Source: CAZTZL01 sp964617625
Lineage (GTDB): Bacteria > Zhuqueibacterota > QNDG01 > DSAB01
DNA: 45,790 nucleotides
NCBI GenBank assembly: GCA_964617625.1
Contig: CAZTZL010000017.1
Location: forward strand, 1-45,790
Reading direction: 5' to 3'
Shown: piece by piece, positions 25,431-35,168 of the stretch
Layout: the number at the start of each line of letters is the position of its first letter
Position numbering within the stretch: position 1 is the first letter of the stretch
Program-made: the position numbers and the translations under genes
The notes under the pieces: generated by a model
The model's database searches: none
Seen by the model: the letters and a program-made list of their open reading frames with translations, nothing else
What the model was told of the DNA's origin: nothing

Positions 25431-27524
25431 TTATTCTTGTCCTTGTTCCATTTTCAAAACTGCTTTTCTGCTGAGGTCAAATTTGCCTTCTGGGCTGATA
25501 TTCAGCAATTTGACTTCAATGACATCGCCCAATTTAAGGTGATCTTCCACCCGATTAACACGTTGAAGCGCGATCTCAGAGATGTGAAGCAATCCTTCCT
25601 TGCCAGGAAGAATTTCCAAAAAAGCGCCAAAATTGGTGATCTTCTTTACCTTGCCTTTGTATATTTTCCCGATTTCAGGTTTTCGCACCAGATCTTCAAT
25701 CATCTCCTTTGCAATCTGGCAGGAATTAACATCAGCAGAGGCAATTTGAACGATACCATCATTATCAATATTTATTTCAGCACCCGATTTCTCGATTATT
25801 TCACGAATCATTTTCCCACCCGGACCAATCACCATTCCAATATCATCTGTATCGATTCTCATTGAGAAAATTCTTGGAGCATATGGAGAAAGATCTTCCT
25901 TTGATTTCGAGATGGTCTGACTCATAATGTCCAGAATCTTGATTCTTGCATGATTGGCTTTTTCAAGGGCATCAGTGAGAAGTTCTGAAGATACACCCTT
26001 TATTTTGATATCCATCTGGCACGAGGTAATGCCCTTCCTGGTCCCGGCCACTTTAAAATCCATATCTCCGAGATGATCTTCATCCCCGATGATATCAGTT
26101 AAAATCGCCACTTTTTCTTCTTCTTTAATGAGCCCCATGGCAATCCCGGCTACTGCATCTTTCACCGGCACTCCGGCATCCATCATGGAAAGTGATCCGG
26201 CGCACACCGTGGCCATCGAAGAGGATCCGTTGGATTCAAGAATATCGGAAACAATCCTGATGGTATAGGGAAATGTTTCTTCAGAAGGAATCACGGGTTT
26301 AAGAGCCCGTTCAGCCAGATTACCGTGTCCGATTTCCCGCCGACCCGGACCTCGAAAAGGTTTTACTTCTCCAACACTGAATGACGGAAAATTGTAATGC
26401 AGCATATAGGTTTTCCAGGATTCCCCATCCAGGCCTTCGATCCGCTGCTCGTCCACTTTGGTACCAAGTGTGACTGCTGTCAAACTCTGCGTTTCACCTC
26501 TCGTAAAAAGCGCCGAGCCGTGAGTTCGCGGAAGCACTGAAATTTCACATGTAATATCCCGGATGTCGTCATACTGCCTGCCGTCGATCCTCACTTTTTT
26601 ATCGAGTATCATACTTCTCATCAGCTCTTTTTCTGTTTCGAAAAACATCTCAGCAATGACGGATTCTTGTTCAGGATAGGCTTCAGCCAATTGTTCCTGA
26701 ATTTCTTTCAGTGACTGGGCAACAATATTCGATCTTTCTAGCTTGCTCTTGATTCCTAAAATTTTCTCGAATGCTTTTTTCGTTTCCCGAATAACGTTCT
26801 GCTTTAGTTCTTCATCAATCGGACTTTCTTCAATTGTCTGTTTCTCTTTACCGACTTCTTTGATGAGTTCATTTTGCATCTTGATAATTTTTTTAATTTC
26901 TATGTGTCCGAATTCAAGAGCCGAAACAAGATCCGCTTCGGAAATCTCAAAAGCCTCACCTTCTACCATCGCAATTGCGTCTTCGGAAGCGGCTACAACT
27001 ATATTGAGATCGCTTTTTTCTAGCTGACTGAAAGTCGGATTGATTATAAACTGGCCGCCAATCCTCCCAATTCTCATGGCAGCGACAGGTCCGTCAAACG
27101 GTATTCCGGAAATTGAAATTGCTGCGGAAGCTCCTATCGTTCCTAAAACATCGGCATCGTTTTCCCTGTCTGATGACAGGACAGTAATGATGACCTGAAC
27201 TTCATGGTTATAGTTCTTTGGGAAAAGAGGACGAATGGGACGATCGATTAATCTGGCACTCAATATTTCCTTTTCCGAAGGTCTTCCTTCCCGTTTGAAA
27301 AATCCACCGGGGATTTTTCCTGCGGCATATGCCTTCTCCCGGTATTCAACAGAAAGTGGAAAAAATCCTCTGTTTTCGATCGGTTCCCTGCTCGCGCAGA
27401 CTGTCGCAAGAATGACAGTATCACCGTACCGAACGACTGCAGTGCCATCGGCCTGTTTTGCGATTTTTCCGGTTTCGATACTGAGTGTTCTTTCCCCCAA
27501 TTCAATACTTTTGTTACATAACAT
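25431..27524 (-). CDS. pnp: Polyribonucleotide nucleotidyltransferase
   Basis: Phosphorolytic 3'-5' exoribonuclease of mRNA decay. Two RNase PH domains are visible, the first with FFKREGRPSEKEIL and the second with GRREIGHGNLAERAL and the catalytic GDMDFKVAGT. The KH domain shows IGPGGKMIREI and the S1 domain GKVKKITNFGAFLEILPGKEGLLHIS. The 697-residue length is complete. AGGAG lies ten bases before the ATG. It follows rpsO, the widespread rpsO-pnp order, with a 97-bp gap in which no clear hairpin was found. Confidence 0.97.
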   Translation of the reverse strand: MLCNKSIELGERTLSIETGKIAKQADGTAVVRYGDTVILATVCASREPIENRGFFPLSVEYREKAYAAGKIPGGFFKREGRPSEKEILSARLIDRPIRPLFPKNYNHEVQVIITVLSSDRENDADVLGTIGASAAISISGIPFDGPVAAMRIGRIGGQFIINPTFSQLEKSDLNIVVAASEDAIAMVEGEAFEISEADLVSALEFGHIEIKKIIKMQNELIKEVGKEKQTIEESPIDEELKQNVIRETKKAFEKILGIKSKLERSNIVAQSLKEIQEQLAEAYPEQESVIAEMFFETEKELMRSMILDKKVRIDGRQYDDIRDITCEISVLPRTHGSALFTRGETQSLTAVTLGTKVDEQRIEGLDGESWKTYMLHYNFPSFSVGEVKPFRGPGRREIGHGNLAERALKPVIPSEETFPYTIRIVSDILESNGSSSMATVCAGSLSMMDAGVPVKDAVAGIAMGLIKEEEKVAILTDIIGDEDHLGDMDFKVAGTRKGITSCQMDIKIKGVSSELLTDALEKANHARIKILDIMSQTISKSKEDLSPYAPRIFSMRIDTDDIGMVIGPGGKMIREIIEKSGAEINIDNDGIVQIASADVNSCQIAKEMIEDLVRKPEIGKIYKGKVKKITNFGAFLEILPGKEGLLHISEIALQRVNRVEDHLKLGDVIEVKLLNISPEGKFDLSRKAVLKMEQGQE

Positions 27525-27621
27525 TTAGATTAACTCCTAAAAAAAACAATCATCAGGATAAGTTAGTAATTATTGATCGTTTTAATTTATTTTTATGATT
27601 CAAATATGAATACGATCTGTT

Positions 27622-27891
27622 TTAGCGCCGTATTCCCAATTCTTTAATCAAATCTCGATATTTTTCAATATCCGAACGGATTAAATAGTCTAAAAGCCTT
27701 CTTCTCTGGCCAACCAGTTTCAGCAACCCTCTTCGCGAATGATGATCTTTTTTATGCACTTTAAAATGTTCCGTCAAATGTTCAATCCTTTTGGTGAGAA
27801 GTGCAATTTGAACTTCCGTTCTCCCCGTATCCTGGGGATTTTTACCAAATTTACTGATCATTTCCTTTTTAGACTCACTGTTCAAGCCCAT
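27622..27891 (-). CDS. rpsO: 30S ribosomal protein S15
   Basis: The 89-residue S15 binds the 16S rRNA central domain early in subunit assembly. GKNPQDTGRTEVQIALLTKRIEHLTEHFKVHKKDHHSRRGLLKLVGQRRRLLDYL is the family signature and the protein is full length. The gene overlaps the end of ribF by 17 bases, and its ribosome site (GGAGG) lies in the last ribF codons. Confidence 0.98.
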   Translation of the reverse strand: MGLNSESKKEMISKFGKNPQDTGRTEVQIALLTKRIEHLTEHFKVHKKDHHSRRGLLKLVGQRRRLLDYLIRSDIEKYRDLIKELGIRR

Positions 27892-28843
27892 GTATTCCTC
27901 CTGTAATTTTCGACAATATCTTTATACTTGTCGCTTTGTCCTTTTCTATCTCTGATACCATTACATCAACGTTCTCAAATTTTTTTTCTTCTCGAATATA
28001 ATCGATAAATTCAATCTTTAATTCCCGATCATACAGATCGCCTTGAAACCGATGCAGATGTATCTCAATCTCTCTTTGATTTCCGTCTACAGTGGGACAA
28101 GTTCCAATATAACAGACCCCCTGAAAACGCTTTTTACCCAAATATACGAGCACGGCGTAAATGCCATTCTTCGGTATTAATTTCTGATTATCATCGGACA
28201 AAAAAAGATTGGCAGTCGGAACGCCCCATTTCTCTCCCATTCCCTTGCCCTTTTTTACAACACCATTCAGAGAGTAATTGCTACCCAGCATCTCATTGGC
28301 GCTTTGAATCTTTCCCTGATCAAGCAATTGACGAATTCTCGTGCTGCTGACAACCTCATTATTAATCCGAACCGGATTTACCACATGGACGGAAAAACCC
28401 GATTTTTTACCAAGCTCAATCAGAAAATTTCTGTCTCCTCTGCGGCCTTTCCCGAAAGCATGATCATATCCAATTACAAATTCATGCACTTCCAATCGAT
28501 CCAGAATTATCTTTTTTAAAAAATATTCAGGTTCGTATTGAGATATTTCCCTGGTAAATGGAATAAGCAAAGTATATTTCACTCCCAGAGACTCTATAAT
28601 TGCGATCTTCTCATCAAAAGCAGACAGATTTTCAACCGAACCGGCTCCATCTTTGATGACCTTTAATGGATGTTTGTCAAACGTGACAAGCAGGGAATTC
28701 CCGTTTAGTTTTTGCGCTCTTTCAACCAGATATTTTATGATTTTCCGATGTCCCCGATGAACACCGTCAAAAGTCCCCAGCGTCGCAATAACACGTTTCA
28801 AACGGGGAATTTCAGAACTATACGGATATACATTCATCAGCAT
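27875..28843 (-). CDS. ribF: Bifunctional riboflavin kinase/FAD synthetase
   Basis: Makes FMN from riboflavin and then FAD. The N-terminal adenylyltransferase domain has ATLGTFDGVHRGHRKII and a later VVSSTRIRQLLDQGKI segment. The C-terminal riboflavin kinase domain begins with YSLNGVVKKGKGMGEKWGVPTANL and continues with YIGTCPTVDGNQREIEIHL. The frame is open to 28867, but ATG 28843 or 28837 gives the better N-terminus; neither has a strong ribosome site. The start overlaps the end of truB by 26 bases, so coupling is likely. Confidence 0.94.
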   Translation of the reverse strand: MLMNVYPYSSEIPRLKRVIATLGTFDGVHRGHRKIIKYLVERAQKLNGNSLLVTFDKHPLKVIKDGAGSVENLSAFDEKIAIIESLGVKYTLLIPFTREISQYEPEYFLKKIILDRLEVHEFVIGYDHAFGKGRRGDRNFLIELGKKSGFSVHVVNPVRINNEVVSSTRIRQLLDQGKIQSANEMLGSNYSLNGVVKKGKGMGEKWGVPTANLFLSDDNQKLIPKNGIYAVLVYLGKKRFQGVCYIGTCPTVDGNQREIEIHLHRFQGDLYDRELKIEFIDYIREEKKFENVDVMVSEIEKDKATSIKILSKITGGIHGLEQ

Positions 28844-29525
28844 GACACATAGATTCAATTGCTTCAAGTGAACAGGCTTCTTCCAATTTATGTGGCCCGA
28901 TACGTATCCTTTTTAAAGAAGATAAAAAGGCCCCTGTTCCCAGATGATTCCCAATATCTCTTGCCAGGGCGCGAACATAGGTGCCCTTTGAACATGTAAT
29001 TTGAATTGTCAGTTTTGGATTGTTCCACTCCAAAAGGTCTATCCGATGCACGTGGACCTCTCTCGGTTCCCGTTGGATATGGATTCCTTTTCTGGCCAAT
29101 TTATACAGCCTCTTTCCGTCTTTTTTTATTGCAGAATACATTGGCGGTGTTTGATGAATCCTGCCGCAGAATTTTTCAAGCGTTTCAATGATCATTTCAG
29201 TTGAAAAATCATCCACTTTGTGACGGAAAAGAACTTCTCCCTCGCTATCATCTGTTTCTGTTGATGTTCCAAGCTTAATTGTCCCGATATAGGTCTTTTC
29301 CCATTCCATCAACTTTGAAACCTGTTTTGTTGCACGGCCAAGGCAAAGAAGAAGAACGCCCGTGGCCATGGGGTCAAGTGTCCCCGCATGTCCGACTTTT
29401 TCAAAATTGGTCCACTTTCTGACGAGATGCACGACATGGAACGAAGTCATTCCCAAAGGCTTGTTAATGCTTATTATTCCTCCGTTTTCCCGATCAATCG
29501 CAAATGTGCTGTAAAACTTTTCCAT
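28818..29525 (-). CDS. truB: tRNA pseudouridine-55 synthase
   Basis: Makes pseudouridine 55 in the tRNA T-loop. GIISINKPLGMTSFHVV precedes the catalytic motif GHAGTLDPMATGVL (Asp51). KTYIGTIKLGTSTETDD and the thumb-region GTYVRALARDIG follow. At 235 residues it is the short bacterial form; only a brief tail replaces the PUA domain. It starts 3 bp after the nrnA stop. Confidence 0.96.
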   Translation of the reverse strand: MEKFYSTFAIDRENGGIISINKPLGMTSFHVVHLVRKWTNFEKVGHAGTLDPMATGVLLLCLGRATKQVSKLMEWEKTYIGTIKLGTSTETDDSEGEVLFRHKVDDFSTEMIIETLEKFCGRIHQTPPMYSAIKKDGKRLYKLARKGIHIQREPREVHVHRIDLLEWNNPKLTIQITCSKGTYVRALARDIGNHLGTGAFLSSLKRIRIGPHKLEEACSLEAIESMCHADECISV

Positions 29526-29528
29526 GTT

Positions 29529-30512
29529 TTATAAATATTTTTTTATTCTTTCCAGTATCTTTTTTTTGACTTCATCCAGCTTCCCTTGAATACAGCAGCC
29601 CGATGCCCGGCTGTGTCCTCCGCCATCGAAATATTTTGAGATTTCGTTGACGTCCACTTTTCTTTTCGAACGAAAACTCACACGATAAAAATCTTTCTTC
29701 TCTTCCAACATAAAAAAAACGACTTCCGTATCTTCTATCGTGAGTAAATAATCGACAAATCCTTCCGTATCGACTTCTCCGTTTCGAGATAAATCTTCGT
29801 AACTCAAATAAATTGAAGAAATAACCCCTTCGCAATAAAATTCAAGCGTATTCAAAGCCGCGGCCAGCGCCTTTAAAGTATTCGTGGAATTTCTAAAATA
29901 AAGATTCGAAGCAATCCTATCCGGTTTGGCACCGCGTTTTACCATTTCCGCACAAATCGACAGGGAACGGTAGGTTGTATTCGGAAATACAAACTTGCCC
30001 GTATCACTCATAATGCCGGTAAAAATCAATGTTGCACTTTCCGGAGAAAGCGGAATATTCCACAGGGAAAACAACGAATAGACAATTTCTACAGTACTGC
30101 TCTCCCCGGGATCGACAAGATTAAATTCCCCAAAGGACTGATTTCCCGGATGATGGTCTATATTGATGATAACTGATTCTTTTGTAACAAACTTATTAAC
30201 ACAACCAACACGATCAAGGCTGGAACAATCCATGACAACAACGCATCTGGGCTGGAATGCACATCCTTTGTTATTACCGTTCTCGACAGTCTCTATGTCC
30301 GGGAGAAAATTTAATTTTCTCGGAATATCGTCATCGATATAAACACAAAAACGTTTTTTCAGGAACCGTAAAATAGAAGCAAAAAGAAGAATGGATGTAA
30401 TCGAATCACCATCCGAACGAATATGGGTTGTAATTAAAAAATCATCTGTCTGTTCCACATACGACTTGATTTCTAAAAGACGGTTTAAATGTTTCTTTGT
30501 TTGACACTCCAT
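29529..30512 (-). CDS. nrnA: DHH-family nanoRNase/pAp phosphatase NrnA
   Basis: Degrades 2-5 nt RNAs and dephosphorylates pAp. The DHH domain has THIRSDGDSITS (His30, Asp34, Asp36), VVMDCSS (Asp95) and the signature NIDHHPGN (Asp119-His120-His121). The DHHA1 domain ends with GGGHSRASGC. The 327-residue length is standard. Motif I reads DGDSI where DGDAI is usual, a mild change. It lies between rbfA and truB, a common position for nrnA. A phosphatase-only role is possible. Confidence 0.92.
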   Translation of the reverse strand: MECQTKKHLNRLLEIKSYVEQTDDFLITTHIRSDGDSITSILLFASILRFLKKRFCVYIDDDIPRKLNFLPDIETVENGNNKGCAFQPRCVVVMDCSSLDRVGCVNKFVTKESVIINIDHHPGNQSFGEFNLVDPGESSTVEIVYSLFSLWNIPLSPESATLIFTGIMSDTGKFVFPNTTYRSLSICAEMVKRGAKPDRIASNLYFRNSTNTLKALAAALNTLEFYCEGVISSIYLSYEDLSRNGEVDTEGFVDYLLTIEDTEVVFFMLEEKKDFYRVSFRSKRKVDVNEISKYFDGGGHSRASGCCIQGKLDEVKKKILERIKKYL

Positions 30513-30523
30513 AATTTATTTTC

Positions 30524-30886
30524 TTAGCTTTCACCCGCCATATCTGTAGAATCCAGCGACTTTAATAATTCGTTAATATGTTCCTGGTATTCCAGAGTTT
30601 CATCGATATAAAAATTTACGATAGGAACATAACGCAATCCCAGCCTGGAACCGATTTCATTCTGTATATACGTTCTCGCCCGGTTTAGTCCTTGTATTGA
30701 TTTTTCCTTATTTTCACTGTCCCCAAGGACACTAAAATAAACTTTTGCATTCCTCAAATCATCTGACATTTGCACATTCGTAATGGTGACAAATCCGATG
30801 AGAGGATCCTTGATTTGCGTTTGTAATAAATTGCCAATTTCATTCTTGATCTGTGTGGCAACTTTTTTTGATCGATTGCTTGGCAT
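30524..30886 (-). CDS. rbfA: 30S ribosome-binding factor RbfA
   Basis: Cold-shock ribosome-maturation factor acting on the 16S rRNA 5' helix. It is a KH-like fold protein of 120 residues, with the N-terminal VATQIKNEIGNLLQTQIKDPLIGFVTITNVQMS followed by DLRNAKVYFSVLG. It lies 3 bp after ylxP and 11 bp before nrnA, in the usual infB-rbfA-truB neighbourhood. Confidence 0.95.
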   Translation of the reverse strand: MPSNRSKKVATQIKNEIGNLLQTQIKDPLIGFVTITNVQMSDDLRNAKVYFSVLGDSENKEKSIQGLNRARTYIQNEIGSRLGLRYVPIVNFYIDETLEYQEHINELLKSLDSTDMAGES

Positions 30887-30889
30887 TTT

Positions 30890-31171
30890 TCAAAATATTT
30901 CAATGACCTGATCGATGATTTCGATTCGATCCTCTTTTGCGACTGCTCCCATGACCTTGCTTAATGTTTCGTCGATAAACCGCCTATTATTCGCGACGCA
31001 GGCAATTCCCAAAATGGAACGCTGCCATTTATCTAAAAAATCAACTTCCGCAATGGAAACGTTGAATAAATTCCGGATTTTGGTTTTTATACTTTTCAAT
31101 ACAAAACGTTTTTCTTTTAAAGAACCAGCCCCCGGTAAAAACAATTCGATTTGAATGGTACCGATAAGCAT
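30890..31171 (-). CDS. ylxP: DUF503 family protein (YlxP-like)
   Basis: A 93-residue protein with the DUF503 pattern: GTIQIELFLPGAGSLKEKRFVLKSIKTKIRNLFNVSIAEVDFLDKWQRSILGIACVANN. The family commonly sits between infB and rbfA; its molecular role is not established, although a link to ribosome maturation is often assumed. The ATG overlaps the infB stop by one base (TAATG), so it is translationally coupled to infB. Confidence 0.93.
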   Translation of the reverse strand: MLIGTIQIELFLPGAGSLKEKRFVLKSIKTKIRNLFNVSIAEVDFLDKWQRSILGIACVANNRRFIDETLSKVMGAVAKEDRIEIIDQVIEIF

Positions 31172-33771
31172 TATTCTAACGTTCTTGCTGTTTCAATAAT
31201 TCGATAGGCTTCGATTTTATCATCCACCTGGACATCATTGAATCCTTCAAGTGTAATCCCGCATTCAAATCCGCTGGCCACTTCCTTGACATCTTCCTTG
31301 AACCGTTTGAGTGAGGATATTTTACCTTCATGAATCACCTGGTCATTACGGAGCAATCGAGCCAAGCACTTTCTAACAATTTTTCCGGAAACCACAAAAC
31401 AACCGGCAATATTACCGACCTTGGAAGCTTTAAAAATATCTCTTATCTCTACCGTTCCAATAATCTCTTCGCTCAATTCCGGTTCCAGCAATCCTGAAAG
31501 TGCCAGTTTGATATCGTTCACAACGTCGTAAATGACTTTATAAAGACGAATGTCGACATTTTCTCTTTGCGCCAGTTCTTTTGCCTTAACGGAAGGAGAA
31601 ACATGAAATCCAATAATCACTGCACGGGAAGCTTCAGCTAAAAGTACATCCGATTCCGCAATTGACCCGACCCCCTTATGAATAATGCGGACGGAAACAT
31701 CCTCATTGCCCAAATCCATAAGTGAATCGCTCAAAGCTTCGACAGATCCATCCACATCCGCTTTGATGATAATGGAAAGCTCCTTGACGATTCCCTCTGC
31801 AATCTGTTTTGAAATCTGATCCAGGGTCAGCCTTTTAACCTGCCTAAAACTCTGTTCTCTTCGAAGCTGCTGCCGCTTCAGCCCGATTTCTCTGGCCTGT
31901 TGTTCCGATTCTACAATGGAAAATACATCGCCTGCCTGTGGAATCCCATTGAATCCCAAAACCTGAACCGGAGTAGACGGCGGTGCGGAAGTAACGGGCT
32001 GGTTTCTTTCATCGAACATGGCCCTTACTCTTCCGTACTGCTGACCTGCTACGAAAGGTTGTCCTTTCCTCAGCGTACCTTTTTTTATCAATATAGTCCC
32101 GACAATACCTCGTCCATGTTCCACGCGTGTCTCAATGATAACCGCTTTTGCCATACAATCCGGATTTGCCTTTAATTCGAGAATTTCAGATTCGAGCAGA
32201 ATAGATTCCAGAAGGTGATCCACATTTTGACCTGTTTTTGCGGAAATTTCAACGCACTGAACCTTGCCTCCCCATTGTTCAACCAGAACATTATGCTCCG
32301 AAAGCCCCTTTTTAATTTGTTCCACATCGGCATTTTGTTTGTCTATCTTATTGATTGCAACAACAATGGGTACACCTGCTGCCCTTGCGTGATTAATGGC
32401 TTCTATCGTTTGCGGCATTACATTATCATCAGCTGCCACAACAAGAACAACAATATCTGTAACCTGAGCTCCTCTTGCCCGCATGGCGGTAAAAGCCTCG
32501 TGACCGGGAGTATCCAGAAAAGTAATTTTCCTTCCCTTAAAACTGACTTCATAAGCACCAATGTGCTGGGTAATACCGCCGGATTCCCCAGCGATGATAT
32601 TACTTTCTCTTATATAATCCAGAAGCGAAGTTTTTCCATGATCGACGTGTCCCATAATCGTTACGACAGGCGGGCGTTCTTTCAGGGTAGATATATCCTC
32701 TTCCTCTTCTTCCAGATTTTCTTCTAAAGATTCCTCGCCATATTCAGTTTGAAATTTGACATCAAATCCAAACTCATCGGCTACCATTAAAATAGTATCA
32801 TGTTCCAGACGCTGATTGATAGAAACCATCAATCCCAGTGAAAGACAAGATTGAATAACTTCGCTTGAATCTACATTCATAAGATTAGCCAGTTCCGCTA
32901 CCGATACAAACTCTGTTGTTTTAATAAAATTTCCTTCCTCGATAACTTCTTCACCTGTATCCTTATCTCTTCTTCGCCGCTTCCGTTTTGTTGTCTCCCC
33001 CATTTTGGCAAGCGTTTCTTTAATCGAGGCCTCTATTTCTTTTTCATCAATTTGTACAGTGACTTTTCTGCGTTTTCGTTTCCGCCGCTTTTTCTTTTTC
33101 GATGGAGAAGTGAAGCCTTCTTCTTCTTTTTTCTCTGGGACCCCTTTCTTCTCCCCTATCCCCTTTACCACTTTCAAAGAGGATAATTCAATACGATCCT
33201 CATCTTCTTCTCTTCTTTTTATTTTTGGTCTTCTTTTTAAATGACGGACCGGCTTATCAGTAATTTCAGACTTTATCTCCTTGGTTTTCTTCTCAATTCG
33301 AGCAGCCTTTTGAATAATCTCACCGGGTTCCTTTTTTGCCTGCTTTTTTTCCGATTCAATTTCCCTGGATTGCTCTCCCGCTTTAATTTCTTTTACGGCT
33401 TCCTCTTCTGCTCTTTTTCCTTTTACAGCCGGAACTTTTTTCTTCTTTTCAGTTTTATAAATATCCGTTTTGGAGAGCTCAAGAATCTCATCTATCTCGT
33501 GCCGTATCGCTTCCTTGCGCAGTTCATCCTCTTTTTTCTTTTCCTGGATTTTTCTTCTGATATCGGATTCTTTTTCAACTTCAATCTCTTTGAGGCCGAA
33601 TTTTTCCTGGACAAGATCATACACCTCAGCAGACAAAGGTGCCATATGGTTTGTCACTTTGAATTTTTGTCCGTTGAGAAATTCAATAAGTGCTTCATTT
33701 GAAATATGAAATTCTTTGGCAACCTGATAGATACGCTTCTTTTTAGTATCCTTTTTAATTTTTCCTTCCAA
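31171..33771 (-). CDS. infB: Translation initiation factor IF-2
   Basis: GTPase that delivers initiator tRNA to the 30S subunit. A first IF2_N domain (about residues 13-60, YQVAKEFHISNEALIEFLNGQ) is followed by a long Lys/Glu/Arg-rich linker (65-280). A second IF2_N domain follows (SVAELANLMNVDSSEVI, near 290). The G domain has GHVDHGKTS (374-382), DTPGHEAFTAMRARG and NKID. Domains II-IV follow to residue 866. The linker contains basic runs such as KKKKRRKRKRRK, as in many large IF-2 proteins. It lies 24 bp after nusA. The ylxR gene often found between nusA and infB is absent. Confidence 0.97.
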   Translation of the reverse strand: MEGKIKKDTKKKRIYQVAKEFHISNEALIEFLNGQKFKVTNHMAPLSAEVYDLVQEKFGLKEIEVEKESDIRRKIQEKKKEDELRKEAIRHEIDEILELSKTDIYKTEKKKKVPAVKGKRAEEEAVKEIKAGEQSREIESEKKQAKKEPGEIIQKAARIEKKTKEIKSEITDKPVRHLKRRPKIKRREEDEDRIELSSLKVVKGIGEKKGVPEKKEEEGFTSPSKKKKRRKRKRRKVTVQIDEKEIEASIKETLAKMGETTKRKRRRRDKDTGEEVIEEGNFIKTTEFVSVAELANLMNVDSSEVIQSCLSLGLMVSINQRLEHDTILMVADEFGFDVKFQTEYGEESLEENLEEEEEDISTLKERPPVVTIMGHVDHGKTSLLDYIRESNIIAGESGGITQHIGAYEVSFKGRKITFLDTPGHEAFTAMRARGAQVTDIVVLVVAADDNVMPQTIEAINHARAAGVPIVVAINKIDKQNADVEQIKKGLSEHNVLVEQWGGKVQCVEISAKTGQNVDHLLESILLESEILELKANPDCMAKAVIIETRVEHGRGIVGTILIKKGTLRKGQPFVAGQQYGRVRAMFDERNQPVTSAPPSTPVQVLGFNGIPQAGDVFSIVESEQQAREIGLKRQQLRREQSFRQVKRLTLDQISKQIAEGIVKELSIIIKADVDGSVEALSDSLMDLGNEDVSVRIIHKGVGSIAESDVLLAEASRAVIIGFHVSPSVKAKELAQRENVDIRLYKVIYDVVNDIKLALSGLLEPELSEEIIGTVEIRDIFKASKVGNIAGCFVVSGKIVRKCLARLLRNDQVIHEGKISSLKRFKEDVKEVASGFECGITLEGFNDVQVDDKIEAYRIIETARTLE

Positions 33772-33794
33772 ACTTACTCTCCATCAACTTCAGT

Positions 33795-35078
33795 TTATGA
33801 TTCAATCGAATCGATTGATTCTTTCTTTTTTCCCTGCGGCTCCATTTCGTAATAGGAATTTAAAATATCAATAATCTTTTCTGCTTTCTTTTCTCCCAAT
33901 CCCTTTAACTCGCAAAGTACATCCTTGCCCGCATCCAGAATCTCATCCGCTGTTTCGTACCCCGCATCAATGAGCTTCTTAAGAACTGTTTTAGACAATT
34001 CAGGAATATCTTCAAGCAACAATTTCTCTTCCTTGCTTTCCGAGGCGGCCCATTCGGACTCTTTTACAGTCGTGATCTCATATCCCGTCAGTATTGAAGC
34101 AAGCTGACGATTCTGCCCTCCTTTTCCGATGGCCAAAGATATTTGTTCGTCCGAAATCACTGCTGTTGCCTGCTTTTTTGCCTCTTCCATGATGATTCGA
34201 ATCGGTTTTGCGGGGCTTAACGCTCGGCTGATAAAAATTTCCGGTTCACTGCTCCAGTTGATTACATCGATTTTTTCGTTATTTAATTCTTTGACAATGG
34301 CCTGAATTCGCACACCTTTTAATCCGACACAGGCTCCGACCGCATCGATCCGCTTGTCATTCGAAAAAACAGCGACCTTGGCCCGGTCTCCGGGGAATCG
34401 GGCAACTCCTTTAATTTCGATAATCCCATCGTAAATTTCCGGTACTTCTATTTCAAAAAGACGAACCAGAAATTTGGAATCGGTTCTGGAAACGATTACT
34501 TCCGGCCCCCTGTTTGTACGGGTTACATCCTTGATAACTGCACGGATCGTATCACCGCGATGACACCGTTCATTGTATATTTGCTCGGATTTGTGCAGGA
34601 CAACTTCCATATGATCGACTGCGATTAAAATCTCGTCGCGGTTGATCTGCCTAATATCCCCGACAATGATTTCTCCGATTCGATCCTTGAATTCATTAAA
34701 GAGAACTTCTTTTTCCGATTCACGAATCTTTTGGTTTAGTCCCTGCTTTGCCGAAGTGATCAGTCTTCGCCCGAAACTTGTGGGATCGATAATTTCAACA
34801 TACTCATCACCCAGTTCCAAATCGGGACCTACTTCCCTTGCCTTTTCTATGGCGATTTCAGTCACCGGGTCAGTCACCTCTTTAACGATGACCTTGTTTT
34901 GATATATTTCCACCTCTCCCTTGTCTATATTGACAAAAATCTCAAAATTATCCGTTGTCCCGTATTTCCTTTTAATCATGGACAAAAAAATGCTCTCCAG
35001 AATTTCAACCAGCGCTTCACGATTGATGTTTCTCTCTTTTGCAATTTGGGAGACGGCCTCAACGATGTCAATATTCAT
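33795..35078 (-). CDS. nusA: Transcription termination/antitermination protein NusA
   Basis: RNA polymerase-binding pausing and termination factor. The N-terminal domain begins MNIDIVEAVSQIAKERNI. The S1 domain is near residues 135-200 (GDTIRAVIKDV), followed by KH1 and KH2 with ISLAIGKGGQNRQLASILTGYEI. A C-terminal helix-hairpin-helix repeat of the acidic type is present (LIDAGYETADEILDAGKDVLCELKGLGEKKAEKIIDIL). The 427-residue length is intermediate between the short Thermotoga and longer E. coli forms. It is the first gene of the operon; rimP, the usual upstream partner, is not here. Confidence 0.96.
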   Translation of the reverse strand: MNIDIVEAVSQIAKERNINREALVEILESIFLSMIKRKYGTTDNFEIFVNIDKGEVEIYQNKVIVKEVTDPVTEIAIEKAREVGPDLELGDEYVEIIDPTSFGRRLITSAKQGLNQKIRESEKEVLFNEFKDRIGEIIVGDIRQINRDEILIAVDHMEVVLHKSEQIYNERCHRGDTIRAVIKDVTRTNRGPEVIVSRTDSKFLVRLFEIEVPEIYDGIIEIKGVARFPGDRAKVAVFSNDKRIDAVGACVGLKGVRIQAIVKELNNEKIDVINWSSEPEIFISRALSPAKPIRIIMEEAKKQATAVISDEQISLAIGKGGQNRQLASILTGYEITTVKESEWAASESKEEKLLLEDIPELSKTVLKKLIDAGYETADEILDAGKDVLCELKGLGEKKAEKIIDILNSYYEMEPQGKKKESIDSIES

Positions 35079-35126
35079 TGATCGCTTTCCTTATTGTTGT
35101 TGATCATTTTAACTGGGCATTTATAC

Positions 35127-35156
35127 AATATATATATCTTATTAAATTCTATTCAA
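35127..35156 (-). promoter_or_regulatory. Candidate promoter of the nusA-infB-pnp operon
   Basis: TTGAAT (35156-35151), 18-bp spacer, TATATT (35132-35127) on the minus strand, within an AT-rich stretch that allows other registers. It is supported mainly by lying between the upstream terminator and nusA. Confidence 0.4.
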
Positions 35157-35168
35157 TTTCAGCCCATT

